A stretch of DNA of 64,000 bases from Alkalinema pantanalense (GCF_050753345.1 NZ_JBLZFX010000025.1:3882-67881), one strand, 5' to 3'; positions 15,816 to 24,510 are shown, counted from the first letter of the stretch. A program made the numbers and translations. Notes: generated from the sequence alone by a model not told the origin.

Positions 15816-16760
15816 TTAGGACTGTGGGGATTTTGGGACAGAAGCGTTAGAGGAGACAGTCTCAGAAATTGTACGCAGATAATAAGTGCCCACCGTAATC
15901 CAAAATACTAAGTAAGCAACCATTTCCCCTAGGTAGAGCCGATCGCGATAGCCCAATAACGTTTTGAGCACGATGCCAGGAAATTGCCGATCGGGCAAAA
16001 CCTGTTGGCCGTTCCACACCTGCGGCCCCAGGAAACAAGATGCATTGAGTTGCCCTGGATCAGTGAAACAAAGGCTCTGTGTGGGTGCTAGCAATCCATT
16101 CAGCAGACCCAGACCTCGATCGAGGTGTGCCAACGCCCCAATCACGAGTCCCCCTACGATTAACAGTAGGAAGACCCCCATTACCTGAAAAAATTGCTTG
16201 AGATTGATCTGAATCCCCCATTTAAACAGGAGGATGCCAATCAAGGTTGCCCCCAGCAATCCCAGCACCGCTCCACCTACTGGCAACCAGCCCTGCTGAA
16301 ATTGAGCTGCGATGAACACGACCGTCTCAAACCCCTCCCGTAGCACCGCAAAAAAGATAATGCCAAAAATCCCCCAACCGGCTCCGTTGGACGTTTGTAA
16401 AGCGGAAGAAAGCTCTCCCTCAATGCCTTTTTTAAGGGATTTGGCCTGCTGGGTCATCCAAACCAACATCCAGCTCAAGAGCCCGATCGCAACGATTCCC
16501 AAGCCCCCCTCCAGAAATTGCTTGACAACAGGGGCATAGACTTGGGTCGATCGGGACAAAGCCCACAAAGTACCGTTAAAGACAATTCCAATGCCCAAAC
16601 TTGTGAGAATACCTAGACCGATTCCCAAGTAGACCCAGCGATTGAATGCCGCCTTTCCCGATTTGTTGAGATAAGCCATGACAATCCCCACCACTAGGGC
16701 GGCCTCAACGCCTTCGCGCAAGGTAATCAAAAAGGTCGGTAACAGGGCCGTGAAATTCAT
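15816..16760 (-). CDS. FTR1-family high-affinity iron permease
   Basis: The ATG at 16760 gives MNFTALLPTFLITLREGVEA, the first REGxE iron-binding helix; the second is FFAVLREGFETVVF. About seven transmembrane helices are present over 314 residues. Family members (EfeU, yeast Ftr1p) carry ferric iron across the membrane after oxidation of ferrous iron. The loop between helices 6 and 7 contains LCFTDPGQLNASCFLGPQVW, with paired cysteines facing outside, a feature of cyanobacterial versions. No EfeO or EfeB partner is adjacent. A TTG ten codons upstream is rejected because the family starts with the short hydrophobic segment. A 16-bp repeat array lies upstream. Confidence 0.92.
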   Translation of the reverse strand: MNFTALLPTFLITLREGVEAALVVGIVMAYLNKSGKAAFNRWVYLGIGLGILTSLGIGIVFNGTLWALSRSTQVYAPVVKQFLEGGLGIVAIGLLSWMLVWMTQQAKSLKKGIEGELSSALQTSNGAGWGIFGIIFFAVLREGFETVVFIAAQFQQGWLPVGGAVLGLLGATLIGILLFKWGIQINLKQFFQVMGVFLLLIVGGLVIGALAHLDRGLGLLNGLLAPTQSLCFTDPGQLNASCFLGPQVWNGQQVLPDRQFPGIVLKTLLGYRDRLYLGEMVAYLVFWITVGTYYLRTISETVSSNASVPKSPQS

Positions 16761-16825
16761 AGGTTGGTTCGTCGTTTGATAGGTCAATGGATAGGTCAGG
16801 TATCTGCTAAGTCAGTTATCTAATT

Positions 16826-16921
16826 AGCCAGTGGTCTAGTCAGCCAGTGGTCTAGTCAGCCAGTGGTCTAGTCAGCTAGGTATCTAATCAGTCAGGGGTC
16901 TAGTCGGTCAGTGGTTTAGAG
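16826..16921. repeat. 16-bp tandem repeat array, six units
   Basis: Three perfect copies of AGCCAGTGGTCTAGTC (16826-16873) are followed by three diverged 16-bp units to 16921. Looser copies with the same TAGTC/TATCT words extend back to about 16790. The array lies in the 440-bp gap between the divergent FTR1 and ClpR genes. No gene is supported in the gap. Its units contain no spacer, so it is not a CRISPR. Confidence 0.9.
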
Positions 16922-17202
16922 CGGTTGCTGAAGTGATAAGACCCAAAAATTCCTATCAAAATTAACCATCCCGGTTGTCGGTCAGTTTTGTCTAGTGTGA
17001 ATGGTCACCCTCACAAAACACGACTTCCCCGATCGCCCTGACTCGATCGCCCATGGCATCCCGTTCGGATCTCCCCACCCCAAAACCGCCCCTGACTAGT
17101 CTTTGCAGGTTACTATAGAAAAACGCGATACGCGGTTTAGGCAAACTGACGTGTTCGTGTACATTGATTTAGGCAACAGGTTCAGGCACCGGAATAATTG
17201 CG

Positions 17203-17895
17203 ATGAGTTCACCGATTCAGGCTGTTCAAGCGCCCTACTATGGTGGCGATGCGGTTTATCGCACCCCACCGCCAGATATGCCGTCTCTGCTGCTGAAGGA
17301 GCGGATTGTCTACCTCGGGATGCCTTTGTTTTCCTCAGATGATGTAAAACGCCGGGTGGGCATTGATGTCACTGAGTTGATCATTGCTCAACTGCTGTAC
17401 CTGCAGTTTGATGATCCCGAAAAGCCAATTTACTTCTATATCAACTCAACGGGTACCTCCTGGTACGATGGCGATGCGATCGGCTACGAAACCGAAGCCT
17501 TTGCCATCTGTGACACTATTCAATACATCAAGCCCGCCGTACACACCATTTGCTTGGGACAGGCGATGGGGACAGCCGCAATGATTCTGTCATCAGGAAC
17601 TAAGGGCTTCCGAGCTAGTTTGCCCCACGCCACGATCGTGCTCAATCAAGCGCGAACAGGTGCCCAAGGACAAGCAACGGATATTCAAATTCGGGCCCAG
17701 GAAGTATTAGCCAACAAAATGGCAATGCTGGATATTCTGGCGAAAAATACCGGACAGCCGATCACAAAGCTGTCGAAGGATACCGATCGCATGTTCTATA
17801 TGACGCCCTACGATGCAAAAGAGTATGGGTTAATCGATCGTGTCTTAGAAAGTCCTAAGGATTTACCCAAGCCCGTCGCTTCAGTCTTGACCTAA
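17203..17895 (+). CDS. clpR: ClpR, catalytically inactive ClpP-like subunit
   Basis: The 230-residue protein has the ClpP fold, but the catalytic serine position reads GQAMGTAAM (Ser to Gly) and the histidine position reads LPHATIVLNQ (His to Asn). These are the diagnostic losses of cyanobacterial ClpR. ClpR assembles with ClpP3 in a mixed tetradecameric ring that works with ClpC for general protein turnover. The next gene, 171 bp downstream on the same strand, encodes the active partner. An insertion (NSTGTSWYDGDAIGYETEAF) distinguishes it from ClpP. ATG 17203 gives the usual N-terminus. Confidence 0.95.
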   Translation: MSSPIQAVQAPYYGGDAVYRTPPPDMPSLLLKERIVYLGMPLFSSDDVKRRVGIDVTELIIAQLLYLQFDDPEKPIYFYINSTGTSWYDGDAIGYETEAFAICDTIQYIKPAVHTICLGQAMGTAAMILSSGTKGFRASLPHATIVLNQARTGAQGQATDIQIRAQEVLANKMAMLDILAKNTGQPITKLSKDTDRMFYMTPYDAKEYGLIDRVLESPKDLPKPVASVLT

Positions 17896-17920
17896 GAATT
17901 CGTGAGTAACAAGCTGGGCG

Positions 17921-17956
17921 GATTGACTTGCAGATTGACTTGCAGATTGATTTGCA
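17921..17956. repeat. 12-bp tandem triplication between clpR and clpP
   Basis: GATTGACTTGCA occurs twice perfectly and once as GATTGATTTGCA, in the 171-bp spacer of the clpR-clpP pair. The array contains repeated TTGACT words that could act as -35-like elements for an internal promoter; that is inference. Confidence 0.85.
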
Positions 17957-18066
17957 CACATTGAGGAGCACTCCTCCAGTCACCGTACCCATCTTCACCC
18001 TTAGCTCAAGCCGTCTTGGCTGAACTCCCATTGCTGAACTCATACTGACTGAAAGGAGCAAGACCT

Positions 18067-18663
18067 ATGCCTATCGGCGTTCCCAGCGTTCCCTATCGCT
18101 TGCCAGGTAGCACCTACGAGCGCTGGATTGATATTTACACTCGCCTCAATCAAGAGCGTATTATCTTCCTGGGGCAAGAGGTCACCGACTCGCTGGCCAA
18201 TTCCATCATTGCGGCTATGCTGTACCTTGATTCGGAAGATTCCACTAAGCCAATTTACCTCTACATCAATTCGCCCGGTGGATCGGTAACCGCAGGCATG
18301 GCAATTTACGACACGATGCAATACATCAAGTCGGAGGTTGTAACGATTTGCGTTGGACTTGCGGCATCCATGGGTGCTTTTCTGTTGGCTGCTGGCTCCA
18401 AGGGCAAGCGCTTGGCCCTGCCCCACGCTCGGATCATGATTCACCAACCTCTGGGTGGCACTGGTCGCCGTCAAGCTTCAGATATTGAAATTGAAGCGAA
18501 GGAAATCTTGCGGATCCGTGCTTTGTTGAATCAAATTTTGGCCGATCGTACAGGGCAGTCCGTTGAGAAAATCGATAAGGACACCGATCGTGACTATTTC
18601 ATGTCTGCTCAGGAAGCTAAGGACTATGGCTTGATTGATCAAGTGATTGAAACTCTTAAGTAA
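18067..18663 (+). CDS. clpP: ATP-dependent Clp protease proteolytic subunit (ClpP3 type)
   Basis: The active ClpP of 198 residues has nucleophile Ser101 in GLAASMGAFLLAAG, His126 in LPHARIMIHQPLGG and the aspartate near residue 176 in DTDRDYFMSAQEA. The IGF-loop-binding face and handle helix are complete. AAAGGAG at 18052-18058 precedes the ATG. Adjacent to clpR, this is the ClpP3 type that forms the mixed R/P3 ring and is fed by ClpC, whose gene lies at 42.5-44.9 kb. Confidence 0.96.
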   Translation: MPIGVPSVPYRLPGSTYERWIDIYTRLNQERIIFLGQEVTDSLANSIIAAMLYLDSEDSTKPIYLYINSPGGSVTAGMAIYDTMQYIKSEVVTICVGLAASMGAFLLAAGSKGKRLALPHARIMIHQPLGGTGRRQASDIEIEAKEILRIRALLNQILADRTGQSVEKIDKDTDRDYFMSAQEAKDYGLIDQVIETLK

Positions 18664-18676
18664 TCTGAGTTTGATC

Positions 18677-18728
18677 TGTTAACTTTGATCGATTAACTTT
18701 AATTGATTAGCTTTAATTGATTAACTAA
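18677..18728. repeat. 14-bp tandem repeat after clpP
   Basis: Four successive 14-bp units, TGTTAACTTTGATC, GATTAACTTTAATT, GATTAGCTTTAATT and a partial GATTAACT, start 14 bp after the clpP stop codon. They are AT-rich with repeated TTAA words. Confidence 0.8.
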
Positions 18729-18779
18729 GTCAGCATTACCCAGCCTGGAATCGCGATTTTTTTGATTTCAGAGTAAATG

Positions 18780-18807
18780 ATGGCAGAATTCTGAGGAGTT
18801 CTGCCAT
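18780..18807 (+). terminator. Stem-loop downstream of clpR-clpP
   Basis: ATGGCAGAA (18780-18788) and TTCTGCCAT (18799-18807) form a perfect nine-pair stem with a ten-base loop, followed by TTCTATAG. It is about 120 bp beyond the clpP stop. The T-run is weak, so it may be a terminator or a processing hairpin. Confidence 0.5.
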
Positions 18808-18987
18808 TTCTATAGAGATCACTATTCGATGGAGACTGAATGTATTGGGGGCATCCTTGGCCAATGATGTATTGGCCAATAGTTGTTGTTCAGACGAAAT
18901 GTTTTTCAGACGACAGTTGTGATGAGGATGTTGACAAAGGCGATTGACCAGCATGGATAATCCGAAATTGGATCCTAGTCAGAAACC

Positions 18988-19590
18988 ATGAATTTGCATG
19001 ACTGCTATCGAGTGCTGGAGTTAAAACCAGGGGCTTCCTATGAAGATATCAAGGGAGCCTATCGTCGTTTAGCGCGTCAATTGCATCCTGATACTGGGTT
19101 AGAACAAGATTTAACGCGAAAGACTCGCTTTATCCAAGTCACAGCAGCCTACAAGTATCTCCTAGCTCACGCAAAACTTGACCCTGCCCAGCCCGACCCG
19201 CTTCCCCTCTCTCCAGACGTGCAGTTGAAGCAGGATGCCTATCAACGACTGCAAGCGTTATTTAAAGCCCAAAAGTTTCCCAACGCGATCGCACTGGTGG
19301 AAGGACTGGCCCAGCGGTTGCCTCAGGATCAGGAAATTCGGCAGTGGCAGGCGCTGACCTACCACCAGTGGGGGAATCGGCTGATTGCGCAACGGCAATG
19401 GGAACAAGGCCAACGCTACCTACAGAAGGCCCTGCGCACCGATCCCCACAATCGATCGTTACAAGCTGCAATTTATCGCGACCTCGACCAGTTGGAAAAG
19501 CTACGCTCCAATCCCGCCCGATCTCCTGAACAAGTCCAGCACCCTAAACCTCAGTCTTTTGCCCAACGCCCCCCTTCTCAACTGGGTTGA
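18988..19590 (+). CDS. J-domain protein with C-terminal TPR-like region
   Basis: The N-terminal 65 residues are a J domain, with YRVLELKPGASYEDIKGAY and the essential HPD tripeptide in RRLARQLHPDTG, which stimulates DnaK ATPase. There is no G/F region, zinc finger or DnaJ C-terminal substrate domain. Residues about 85-165 instead form two or three TPR-like helical hairpins (ALVEGLAQRLPQDQEIRQWQ, QRQWEQGQRYLQKALRTDPH). The tail is proline-rich. It is therefore a type III J-protein that probably recruits DnaK to a specific partner bound by the TPR part. It is a single gene. Confidence 0.88.
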   Translation: MNLHDCYRVLELKPGASYEDIKGAYRRLARQLHPDTGLEQDLTRKTRFIQVTAAYKYLLAHAKLDPAQPDPLPLSPDVQLKQDAYQRLQALFKAQKFPNAIALVEGLAQRLPQDQEIRQWQALTYHQWGNRLIAQRQWEQGQRYLQKALRTDPHNRSLQAAIYRDLDQLEKLRSNPARSPEQVQHPKPQSFAQRPPSQLG

Positions 19591-20168
19591 AAGGGACATC
19601 CTCCAGATATTTGTGCCATGCAGGGCACGATTTATCGAAAATATTTCGTTTTAAAAAGTAATCAAACTTAATGATTGGGCTTTTTGTTGGGGTTATGTCC
19701 TGCTTTGCCCAGAGAACCCATTTGGGATCTTGGTTCTAATTCCTTCTGGGAACTCATTTCTAAGGTATCTCCTCGAATCATGTTAAGAGCTTTGGGAAGT
19801 TAAGGTTCTCGCCATAGATTTCAAATAGGCTCTATATCCCGCTTGGTTGATTATGGGCTCGATCGCAGAACTCAGTTAATACAGATCGACCAGCATAAGT
19901 CAATTAATATAAGTCAATTACTAACATTAATGATTTCTATCCATTGACCTAAGACTTTACTCCAAAGCGCTCTCGTCGCGTCTTACAACCCTCATAGCGA
20001 TAGAAAGGTGCTGACGGTTGCCTAAAAACTTTGGTATAATGTTTATACATAAGAGTGCTAAAAATCATAGTTTTGAAAGAATCATAAAAAAGCTTGCTCC
20101 TTACCGCGATCGTGGGGCTTTTCAGTACCGGGGTGCTCCTGTTGCTGGTTGGTCAACGGTGGGAAGGT
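19591..20168 (+). promoter_or_regulatory. 580-bp gap with a promoter and a 14-bp duplication
   Basis: A TATAAT box at 20035-20040 with CTGACG 18 bp upstream (20011-20016) is a plausible sigma-70 promoter for the anti-sigma-type gene. ATAAGTCAATTA is duplicated with a 14-bp period at 19895-19906 and 19909-19920. No gene is supported in the gap: the short frames seen have no ribosome binding sites. Confidence 0.45.
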
Positions 20169-20663
20169 ATGTGGTTTTTGACGGTATGGCGTCCCACTCA
20201 CAGTGCGAGGTTGATTGTGTTCTCGATGTTGCCTCGTTTGGCTGAACGGAATTGGATGACTCTTAGTTTCCCCTCAACCTTGTATCTTGTTCCAGTCCTA
20301 GACCTGCTTTTAGATCATGTCCCCCATGTCTGGCAGCCAGAAGTTCGCCTAGGCTTACAGGAAGCGTTGGTAAACGCCGCAAAACATGGCAACCAACTTG
20401 ATCCGGATAAGACAATTCAAGTTTACTTTTCTGCTAGCTCTGAGCGTTGTGAATGGGTAATTTGTGACCAAGGCTGTGGCTTTACGCCGCCCTGTTCCCG
20501 CTGTGAGGTCTACGACGAAGACCTCTGTGATGATCAGGAGTGTGGACGAGGATTATTTATATTGCATCAGATTTTTGACCAAGTCCAGTGGAACTCTCAA
20601 GGCACAGAGTTGCGTCTTTCTAAACAGCTCCGAGAAGGTCGGCGCAACCCTATTTTTTCTTAG
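20169..20663 (+). CDS. RsbW/anti-sigma-type serine kinase (HATPase_c_2)
   Basis: The core is a GHKL ATPase of the anti-sigma factor type. N-box GLQEALVNAAKHGN carries the catalytic Glu and Asn, G1 is VICDQGCGF, and the G2-like loop is DQECGRGLFIL. A cysteine cluster sits between them (CSRCEVYDEDLC), common in cyanobacterial members. Such kinases phosphorylate an anti-anti-sigma partner or act in partner-switching signalling. The start is uncertain: ATG 20169 has GGTGGG before it, ATGs at 20226 and 20256 would give the bare domain, and the frame is open to a TTG at 20094, which would add one hydrophobic helix. No partner gene lies next to it. Confidence 0.82.
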   Translation: MWFLTVWRPTHSARLIVFSMLPRLAERNWMTLSFPSTLYLVPVLDLLLDHVPHVWQPEVRLGLQEALVNAAKHGNQLDPDKTIQVYFSASSERCEWVICDQGCGFTPPCSRCEVYDEDLCDDQECGRGLFILHQIFDQVQWNSQGTELRLSKQLREGRRNPIFS

Positions 20664-20717
20664 CTGACGTTTTAGCATGATGTGCTTGCTATCTGCTGCC
20701 TGAGGAAGGAGTCCTAA

Positions 20718-21147
20718 ATGAATCTTCCGAAGCCGCCCTCAACAGGTTCTACTAATCATCATCGTTCTGAATCTCCTATCCACTGGGCTCCACTACACGG
20801 ACAATGCTCTATTTCTAAATCAGTATCCTGGGCCAGACTGGTTTACGCCAAGCGGCGTTCTGGCTACTGTAATTGGGATGACTCCAATTGGACTATTGGG
20901 TTACTGGCTGCTATACATCAGACGCTTATTCTGGCTAGCATTCTTATTTTTAGGAATATATTCAATTACCAGTGTATCGAGTCCGGGGCACTACCTTTTT
21001 CCAAGGGTTGCACCCATGTCCTTCAAAATGCACAGTCTAATTTGGCTGGATGGAGTTGCGGGACTCGCGTTAATTGGTTTCTTACTATGGTCAATTGCGG
21101 TAGAGCAAGAGTGGCGTGGTACTGAGAGAGTTGAGCCCAGGGAGTAG
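20718..21147 (+). pseudogene. Membrane protein gene with a +1 frame change at CCC-T
   Basis: AAGGAG at 20706-20711, six bases before ATG 20718, marks a clear translation start reading MNLPKPP. The hydrophobic coding frame, however, is the +1 frame: directly after the CCC at 20736-20738, skipping T20739 gives QQVLLIIIVLNLLSTGLHYT, DNALFLNQYPGPDWFTPSGV, then two or three more membrane helices (LLGYWLLYIRRLFWLAFLFL, LIWLDGVAGLALIGFLLWSI) to a stop at 21145-21147. The joined protein of about 142 residues looks like a typical small cyanobacterial four-helix membrane protein. It is a one-base insertion, an assembly error, or programmed +1 slippage at CCC-T. The function is unknown. Confidence 0.65.
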
Positions 21148-21369
21148 TCCGTTTTTGCGATGCTCTCGATCGTCTCTCAGGACGCTGTCCGTTCTGGTCA
21201 TGGCAATGGGTATTCTGGACTAGTTGCTGACTCTATTCAATGGGATGGCAACCTAGTAACCCTCACCCTATGTTCGGATACCCTGACTTGAGTCCGTAGG
21301 TTCAAATCTTGGCAAACTGGGCTATCTTAGCGTAGGTCACCTTTGGAATCTTTTTGGAATCCGTAATCG
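21148..21369. other. 220-bp gap, nothing assigned
   Basis: A GTAGGTTCAAATCTTGG stretch near 21296-21312 recalls a tRNA T-arm, but no acceptor or anticodon stem can be built around it. No other feature is seen. Confidence 0.3.
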
Positions 21370-21672
21370 ATGCGTCAACATTCCCCCCTTATGAAGTCTC
21401 AATCTATTAACCGTGCACCCGTTTCCCGTCGTGCTGTAGCTATGCGGCAACCTGCTTGGATTAATACCCGGCAGTTAGATTTGGTACTCTTGGCGGGGTG
21501 TTCCTGTTTGTTGACGCTAATGGTGCAGCCCATGGCCACCGCGATGACAGGTTCTAGCTCACCCCATCCGTCGTTGATGGCCTACCCCACCCAGGTTAAC
21601 GGGTTATCTTGTATTGTGGCTTACCATGCGAAGCAAGTTCAGCAAGCTGATTTCTTTAAACTGCAAAAGTAA
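21370..21672 (+). CDS. Hypothetical small protein with one hydrophobic segment
   Basis: This 100-residue protein has a basic N-terminus (KSQSINRAPVSRRAVAMRQP), one hydrophobic segment with a central cysteine (LDLVLLAGCSCLLTLMVQPM) that could be a signal anchor or lipoprotein signal, and a short tail with a single cysteine (LSCIVAYHAKQ). It is not recognised as a family member. It is retained because the composition is coding-like and it converges tightly, two bases apart, on the gene on the other strand. The start is uncertain; ATGs at 21370, 21391 and 21442 are all in frame. Confidence 0.45.
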   Translation: MRQHSPLMKSQSINRAPVSRRAVAMRQPAWINTRQLDLVLLAGCSCLLTLMVQPMATAMTGSSSPHPSLMAYPTQVNGLSCIVAYHAKQVQQADFFKLQK

Positions 21673-21674
21673 AC

Positions 21675-22031
21675 TTAAGCTTCAGAAGTAGGACTAGCTT
21701 GCATCACACTGGCTTGAAGCTTGCGATCGCCATGACTCGGGCAGGGGGGCGCGGAGATAGATTTATCCAACCAACCCACGGCCTGTTGCAATCGGGGTAA
21801 AGCCTCTTCTGACTGCTGTTTGAGCAGATACACCAAGGCGACGGCAGCTTGTTCCTGGGCACGGGCCGATCGATTGCCCTTGAGACGATGCCAATCCCGT
21901 TCCCGAATCGCGAGGCGATCGGCGAGGGCTTGAGCCAGCTCTAAGGAACTCAACGCGCTTAGATCAATCGGTTGTGACGCGATCGGGGTAGTCGAGTGGG
22001 AGAGATCAGCAGTAGTGGTTTGGTCAGTCAT
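21675..22031 (-). CDS. DUF6439-like cyanobacterial conserved protein
   Basis: The ATG at 22031, behind GAGG, gives a protein of about 118 residues. After a polar N-terminus it has a compact helical domain: SSLELAQALADRLAIRERDW, HRLKGNRSARAQEQAAVALV, then ALPRLQQAVGWLDKSISAPP with CPSHGDRK. This pattern is a widespread cyanobacterial family of unknown function; the DUF number is given from memory and is less certain than the family resemblance. It has no signal or membrane segment. A longer frame to 22124 is rejected because it has no ribosome binding site. Confidence 0.6.
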   Translation of the reverse strand: MTDQTTTADLSHSTTPIASQPIDLSALSSLELAQALADRLAIRERDWHRLKGNRSARAQEQAAVALVYLLKQQSEEALPRLQQAVGWLDKSISAPPCPSHGDRKLQASVMQASPTSEA

Positions 22032-22183
22032 GGTGAAATCCTCAGAAGCCACAGGGTTTGCATGAACTTTTGCATGAACTATTCTCCAGCCTAACGCAGA
22101 CCCTGACCTAACCACCAAAACCACTTGTTCTCCCTAGCTACCCTAAAAATTTTAATTACACAGGCTTTGCTGTAAGAGGTGCT

Positions 22184-22687
22184 ATGTCATCGTTGCCCCC
22201 ATCTTCTTCGGATATTTCCCTAAATCCTGAGGGCGATCGGCCTGCGGGAGAGATGGCTTCTAAGGCGATTCATTCTGGGGGCGTAGGGACTCAAGGTATA
22301 GCGACTCAAGGTGGGGAGGCAGAGTTGGATCTTGGGCAGGAATTGCAGGCGATCGAAGCTTCCCTCCAGGCACTTAAAACCCGTTACCACGAAGTCCAAG
22401 CTGCTCAATACCAAAAAGCAGAGCTTGGGGAACAGCGCGATCGCTTAGATCCTCAAGCCCCCACCTTCAAAGCAGAACTAGAGGCGATCGATCGGCAATT
22501 AGGCGAATTGGAATTCACCCTAGAAAGTCGTTTATTTTCCTGGTCAGGGGTGCGGGAGTATTTCTGGCAGGCGGTGCGGTTTGGCGGTTTGGGGCTAGTG
22601 ATTGGCTGGACTTTGGCCTATGGGGTGCTGAAACAGCCAAACCCGAATCCGACTACACCCTTGGAACGGCAGGAAATTTTGAAATAG
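22184..22687 (+). CDS. Coiled-coil, tail-anchored cyanobacterial protein
   Basis: This 167-residue protein has a disordered Gly/Ser-rich N-terminus (about residues 1-48), a long coiled coil (residues about 50-115; LQAIEASLQALKTRYHEVQA, LDPQAPTFKAELEAIDRQLG) and one transmembrane helix near the C-terminus (AVRFGGLGLVIGWTLAYGVL). Proteins of this layout occur in many cyanobacteria without assigned function. It is probably anchored in the thylakoid or plasma membrane with the coiled coil in the cytoplasm. The start is ATG 22184, shortly after an AAGAGG. Confidence 0.65.
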   Translation: MSSLPPSSSDISLNPEGDRPAGEMASKAIHSGGVGTQGIATQGGEAELDLGQELQAIEASLQALKTRYHEVQAAQYQKAELGEQRDRLDPQAPTFKAELEAIDRQLGELEFTLESRLFSWSGVREYFWQAVRFGGLGLVIGWTLAYGVLKQPNPNPTTPLERQEILK

Positions 22688-22837
22688 CCGTGCCAAATCC
22701 CAGCTAAAAATTAAAAGTGCGAGAATGGAAGGCAAGTGAATATTTAAAAGTGATTGTTCCAGCATCCAAATGTTCAATCACGGTTGAATATTCAACAAGC
22801 GTGTTCAATAACAGTGTTCAACAAGTTTGCCTTTGCC

Positions 22838-24223
22838 ATGACTAAACGGATTGCTGAAATTATTCGCAACGGCCAACCGGATCAACGGGTCACGATTCAA
22901 GGTTGGGTACGGACTAAACGGGAACAGAAAACCTTCACGTTCCTAGAAGTCAATGATGGCTCCTCCATGGCAGGGCTGCAAGCGGTGGTTAACGCCGAGC
23001 TACCGGACTACGAAGCGACGATGAAACGGATCAATACGGGCGCGTCGGTGGCGATCGTGGGGGTCTTGGTTCCCTCCCAAGGCAAAGGGCAACGGATCGA
23101 AATTCAAGCAGAATCCGTCACGGTCTATGGCGACGCTGACCCGGAAACCTATCCCCTGCAAAAGAAACGCCATTCCTTTGAATTCCTACGGGACATCGGG
23201 CATCTGCGATCGCGCACCAATACCCTCGGAGCGGTGTTTCGGGTGCGGAATGCCTGCGCGACGGCCATCCATCAGTTTTTCCAAGAACGGGGCTTCCTGT
23301 GGGTGCATACGCCGATTCTGACGGCGAGTGACTGCGAAGGGGCGGGGGAAATGTTTACCGTCACCCGCTTCAACTTGGACAACCTACCGCTGCAAAACGG
23401 CAAAGTGGACTACAGCCAGGATTTCTTTGGCAAGCCGACCTATCTCACCGTTAGCGGGCAGTTGGAAGCGGAAATTATGGCCATGGCCTTTTCCGATGTC
23501 TACACCTTTGGCCCCACCTTCCGTGCCGAGAATTCCAACACCTCCCGGCACTTGGCGGAATTCTGGATGGTGGAACCGGAAATGGCGTTCTGTGACCTGC
23601 AAGGGGATATGGAACTGGCCGAGGCATTTCTCAAACACATCTTCCAGTATGTGATGAACCATTGTCAGGAGGATATGGAGTTCTTTAACCAGCGGATTGA
23701 CAATAGCGTTCTTGCAACGGCGGAGAATATTATCAACAACGAGTTTGCGCGGGTGACCTACACCGAAGCGATCGAATTGCTGGAAAAGGCCGATCGATCG
23801 TTTGAATATCCCGTTAGTTGGGGCTTGGATCTGCAATCGGAACACGAACGGTACTTGGCCGAAGAGTTGTTTAAAAAGCCCGTGATCGTGACGAACTATC
23901 CCACGGAAATTAAGGCGTTTTACATGCGCTTGGATGAAGGGGAAAAGACGGTATCTGCGATGGATATCCTGGCTCCAAAAATTGGGGAAATTATTGGCGG
24001 TTCCCAACGGGAAGAGCGGCTGGAGGTGTTGGAGCGGCGGATTGTAGCCCAGGGCTTAGATCCGGCGACCTATTGGTGGTACCTCGATCTGCGGCGGTTT
24101 GGCACAGTGCCCCACGCAGGGTTTGGCTTGGGGTTTGAGCGGTTGGTACAGTTCATGACGGGGATGCAAAACATTCGCGATGTCATTCCCTTCCCACGCA
24201 CCCCCTTAAGTGTTGAGTTTTAG
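22838..24223 (+). CDS. asnS: Asparaginyl-tRNA synthetase
   Basis: The 461-residue class IIb synthetase charges tRNA-Asn. The N-terminal OB fold (VTIQGWVRTKREQKTFTFLE) binds the anticodon. Class II motif 1 includes GFLWVHTPILTASDCEGAGE, motif 2 TFRAENSNTSRHLAEFWMVE and motif 3 GFGLGFERLVQFMTGMQNIR. The ATG at 22838 matches the family N-terminus MTKRIAEII; 28 codons open upstream are rejected. The 150 bp before it contains several TTCAACAAG/TTCAATAAC words. A single gene, followed by a stem-loop region and then valS. Confidence 0.97.
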   Translation: MTKRIAEIIRNGQPDQRVTIQGWVRTKREQKTFTFLEVNDGSSMAGLQAVVNAELPDYEATMKRINTGASVAIVGVLVPSQGKGQRIEIQAESVTVYGDADPETYPLQKKRHSFEFLRDIGHLRSRTNTLGAVFRVRNACATAIHQFFQERGFLWVHTPILTASDCEGAGEMFTVTRFNLDNLPLQNGKVDYSQDFFGKPTYLTVSGQLEAEIMAMAFSDVYTFGPTFRAENSNTSRHLAEFWMVEPEMAFCDLQGDMELAEAFLKHIFQYVMNHCQEDMEFFNQRIDNSVLATAENIINNEFARVTYTEAIELLEKADRSFEYPVSWGLDLQSEHERYLAEELFKKPVIVTNYPTEIKAFYMRLDEGEKTVSAMDILAPKIGEIIGGSQREERLEVLERRIVAQGLDPATYWWYLDLRRFGTVPHAGFGLGFERLVQFMTGMQNIRDVIPFPRTPLSVEF

Positions 24224-24267
24224 GTGGATTGCTAATACCCAATCAACTTTTGATTGCAACACAGATC

Positions 24268-24350
24268 CGATCCCCCTAAATCCCCCTTAAAAAGGGGGAC
24301 TTTGAAAGAATTTGCCTGAATCCCCCCTTTTGAAGGGGGTAGGGGGGATC
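24268..24350. repeat. C-rich/G-rich inverted repeat element between asnS and valS
   Basis: Two hairpins in succession, CCCCCTT-AAA-AAGGGGG and CCCCCCTTTTGAAGGGGG, are bracketed by GATCCCCCTAAATCCCCC-like and GGGTAGGGGGGATCGA words that are themselves complementary. Such GATCCCCC palindromic elements are typical dispersed intergenic repeats of cyanobacteria and may also terminate asnS transcription. Related GATCCCCC words occur near 42034, 57098 and 63893-63950. Confidence 0.8.
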
Positions 24351-24510
24351 GAATGTATCGCATTAATCAATTAATTTAGTATGAGCCTATTGACTTGCAA
24401 GCTCGATCGGGTGTGATGAGAGTGACAGACACAGAGCCACACGCCGATCGCCACTTGCCGCTATCATGGGCAGATAGCAATTTTTGTAATGTGAAATTCT
24501 ATCTGTCCCA

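Noticed and set aside
16790..16921. Possible CRISPR array
   Set aside because: The 16-bp units are contiguous with no spacers and diverge at one end; it is a simple tandem repeat. No cas gene is present in the window.
18736..18954. 72-codon minus-strand frame after clpP
   Set aside because: Overlaps a hairpin likely to be a terminator and shows no coding features.
21290..21320. tRNA-like T-arm GTAGGTTCAAATCTTGG
   Set aside because: The stem does not pair on both sides and no anticodon or acceptor stem can be drawn around it.
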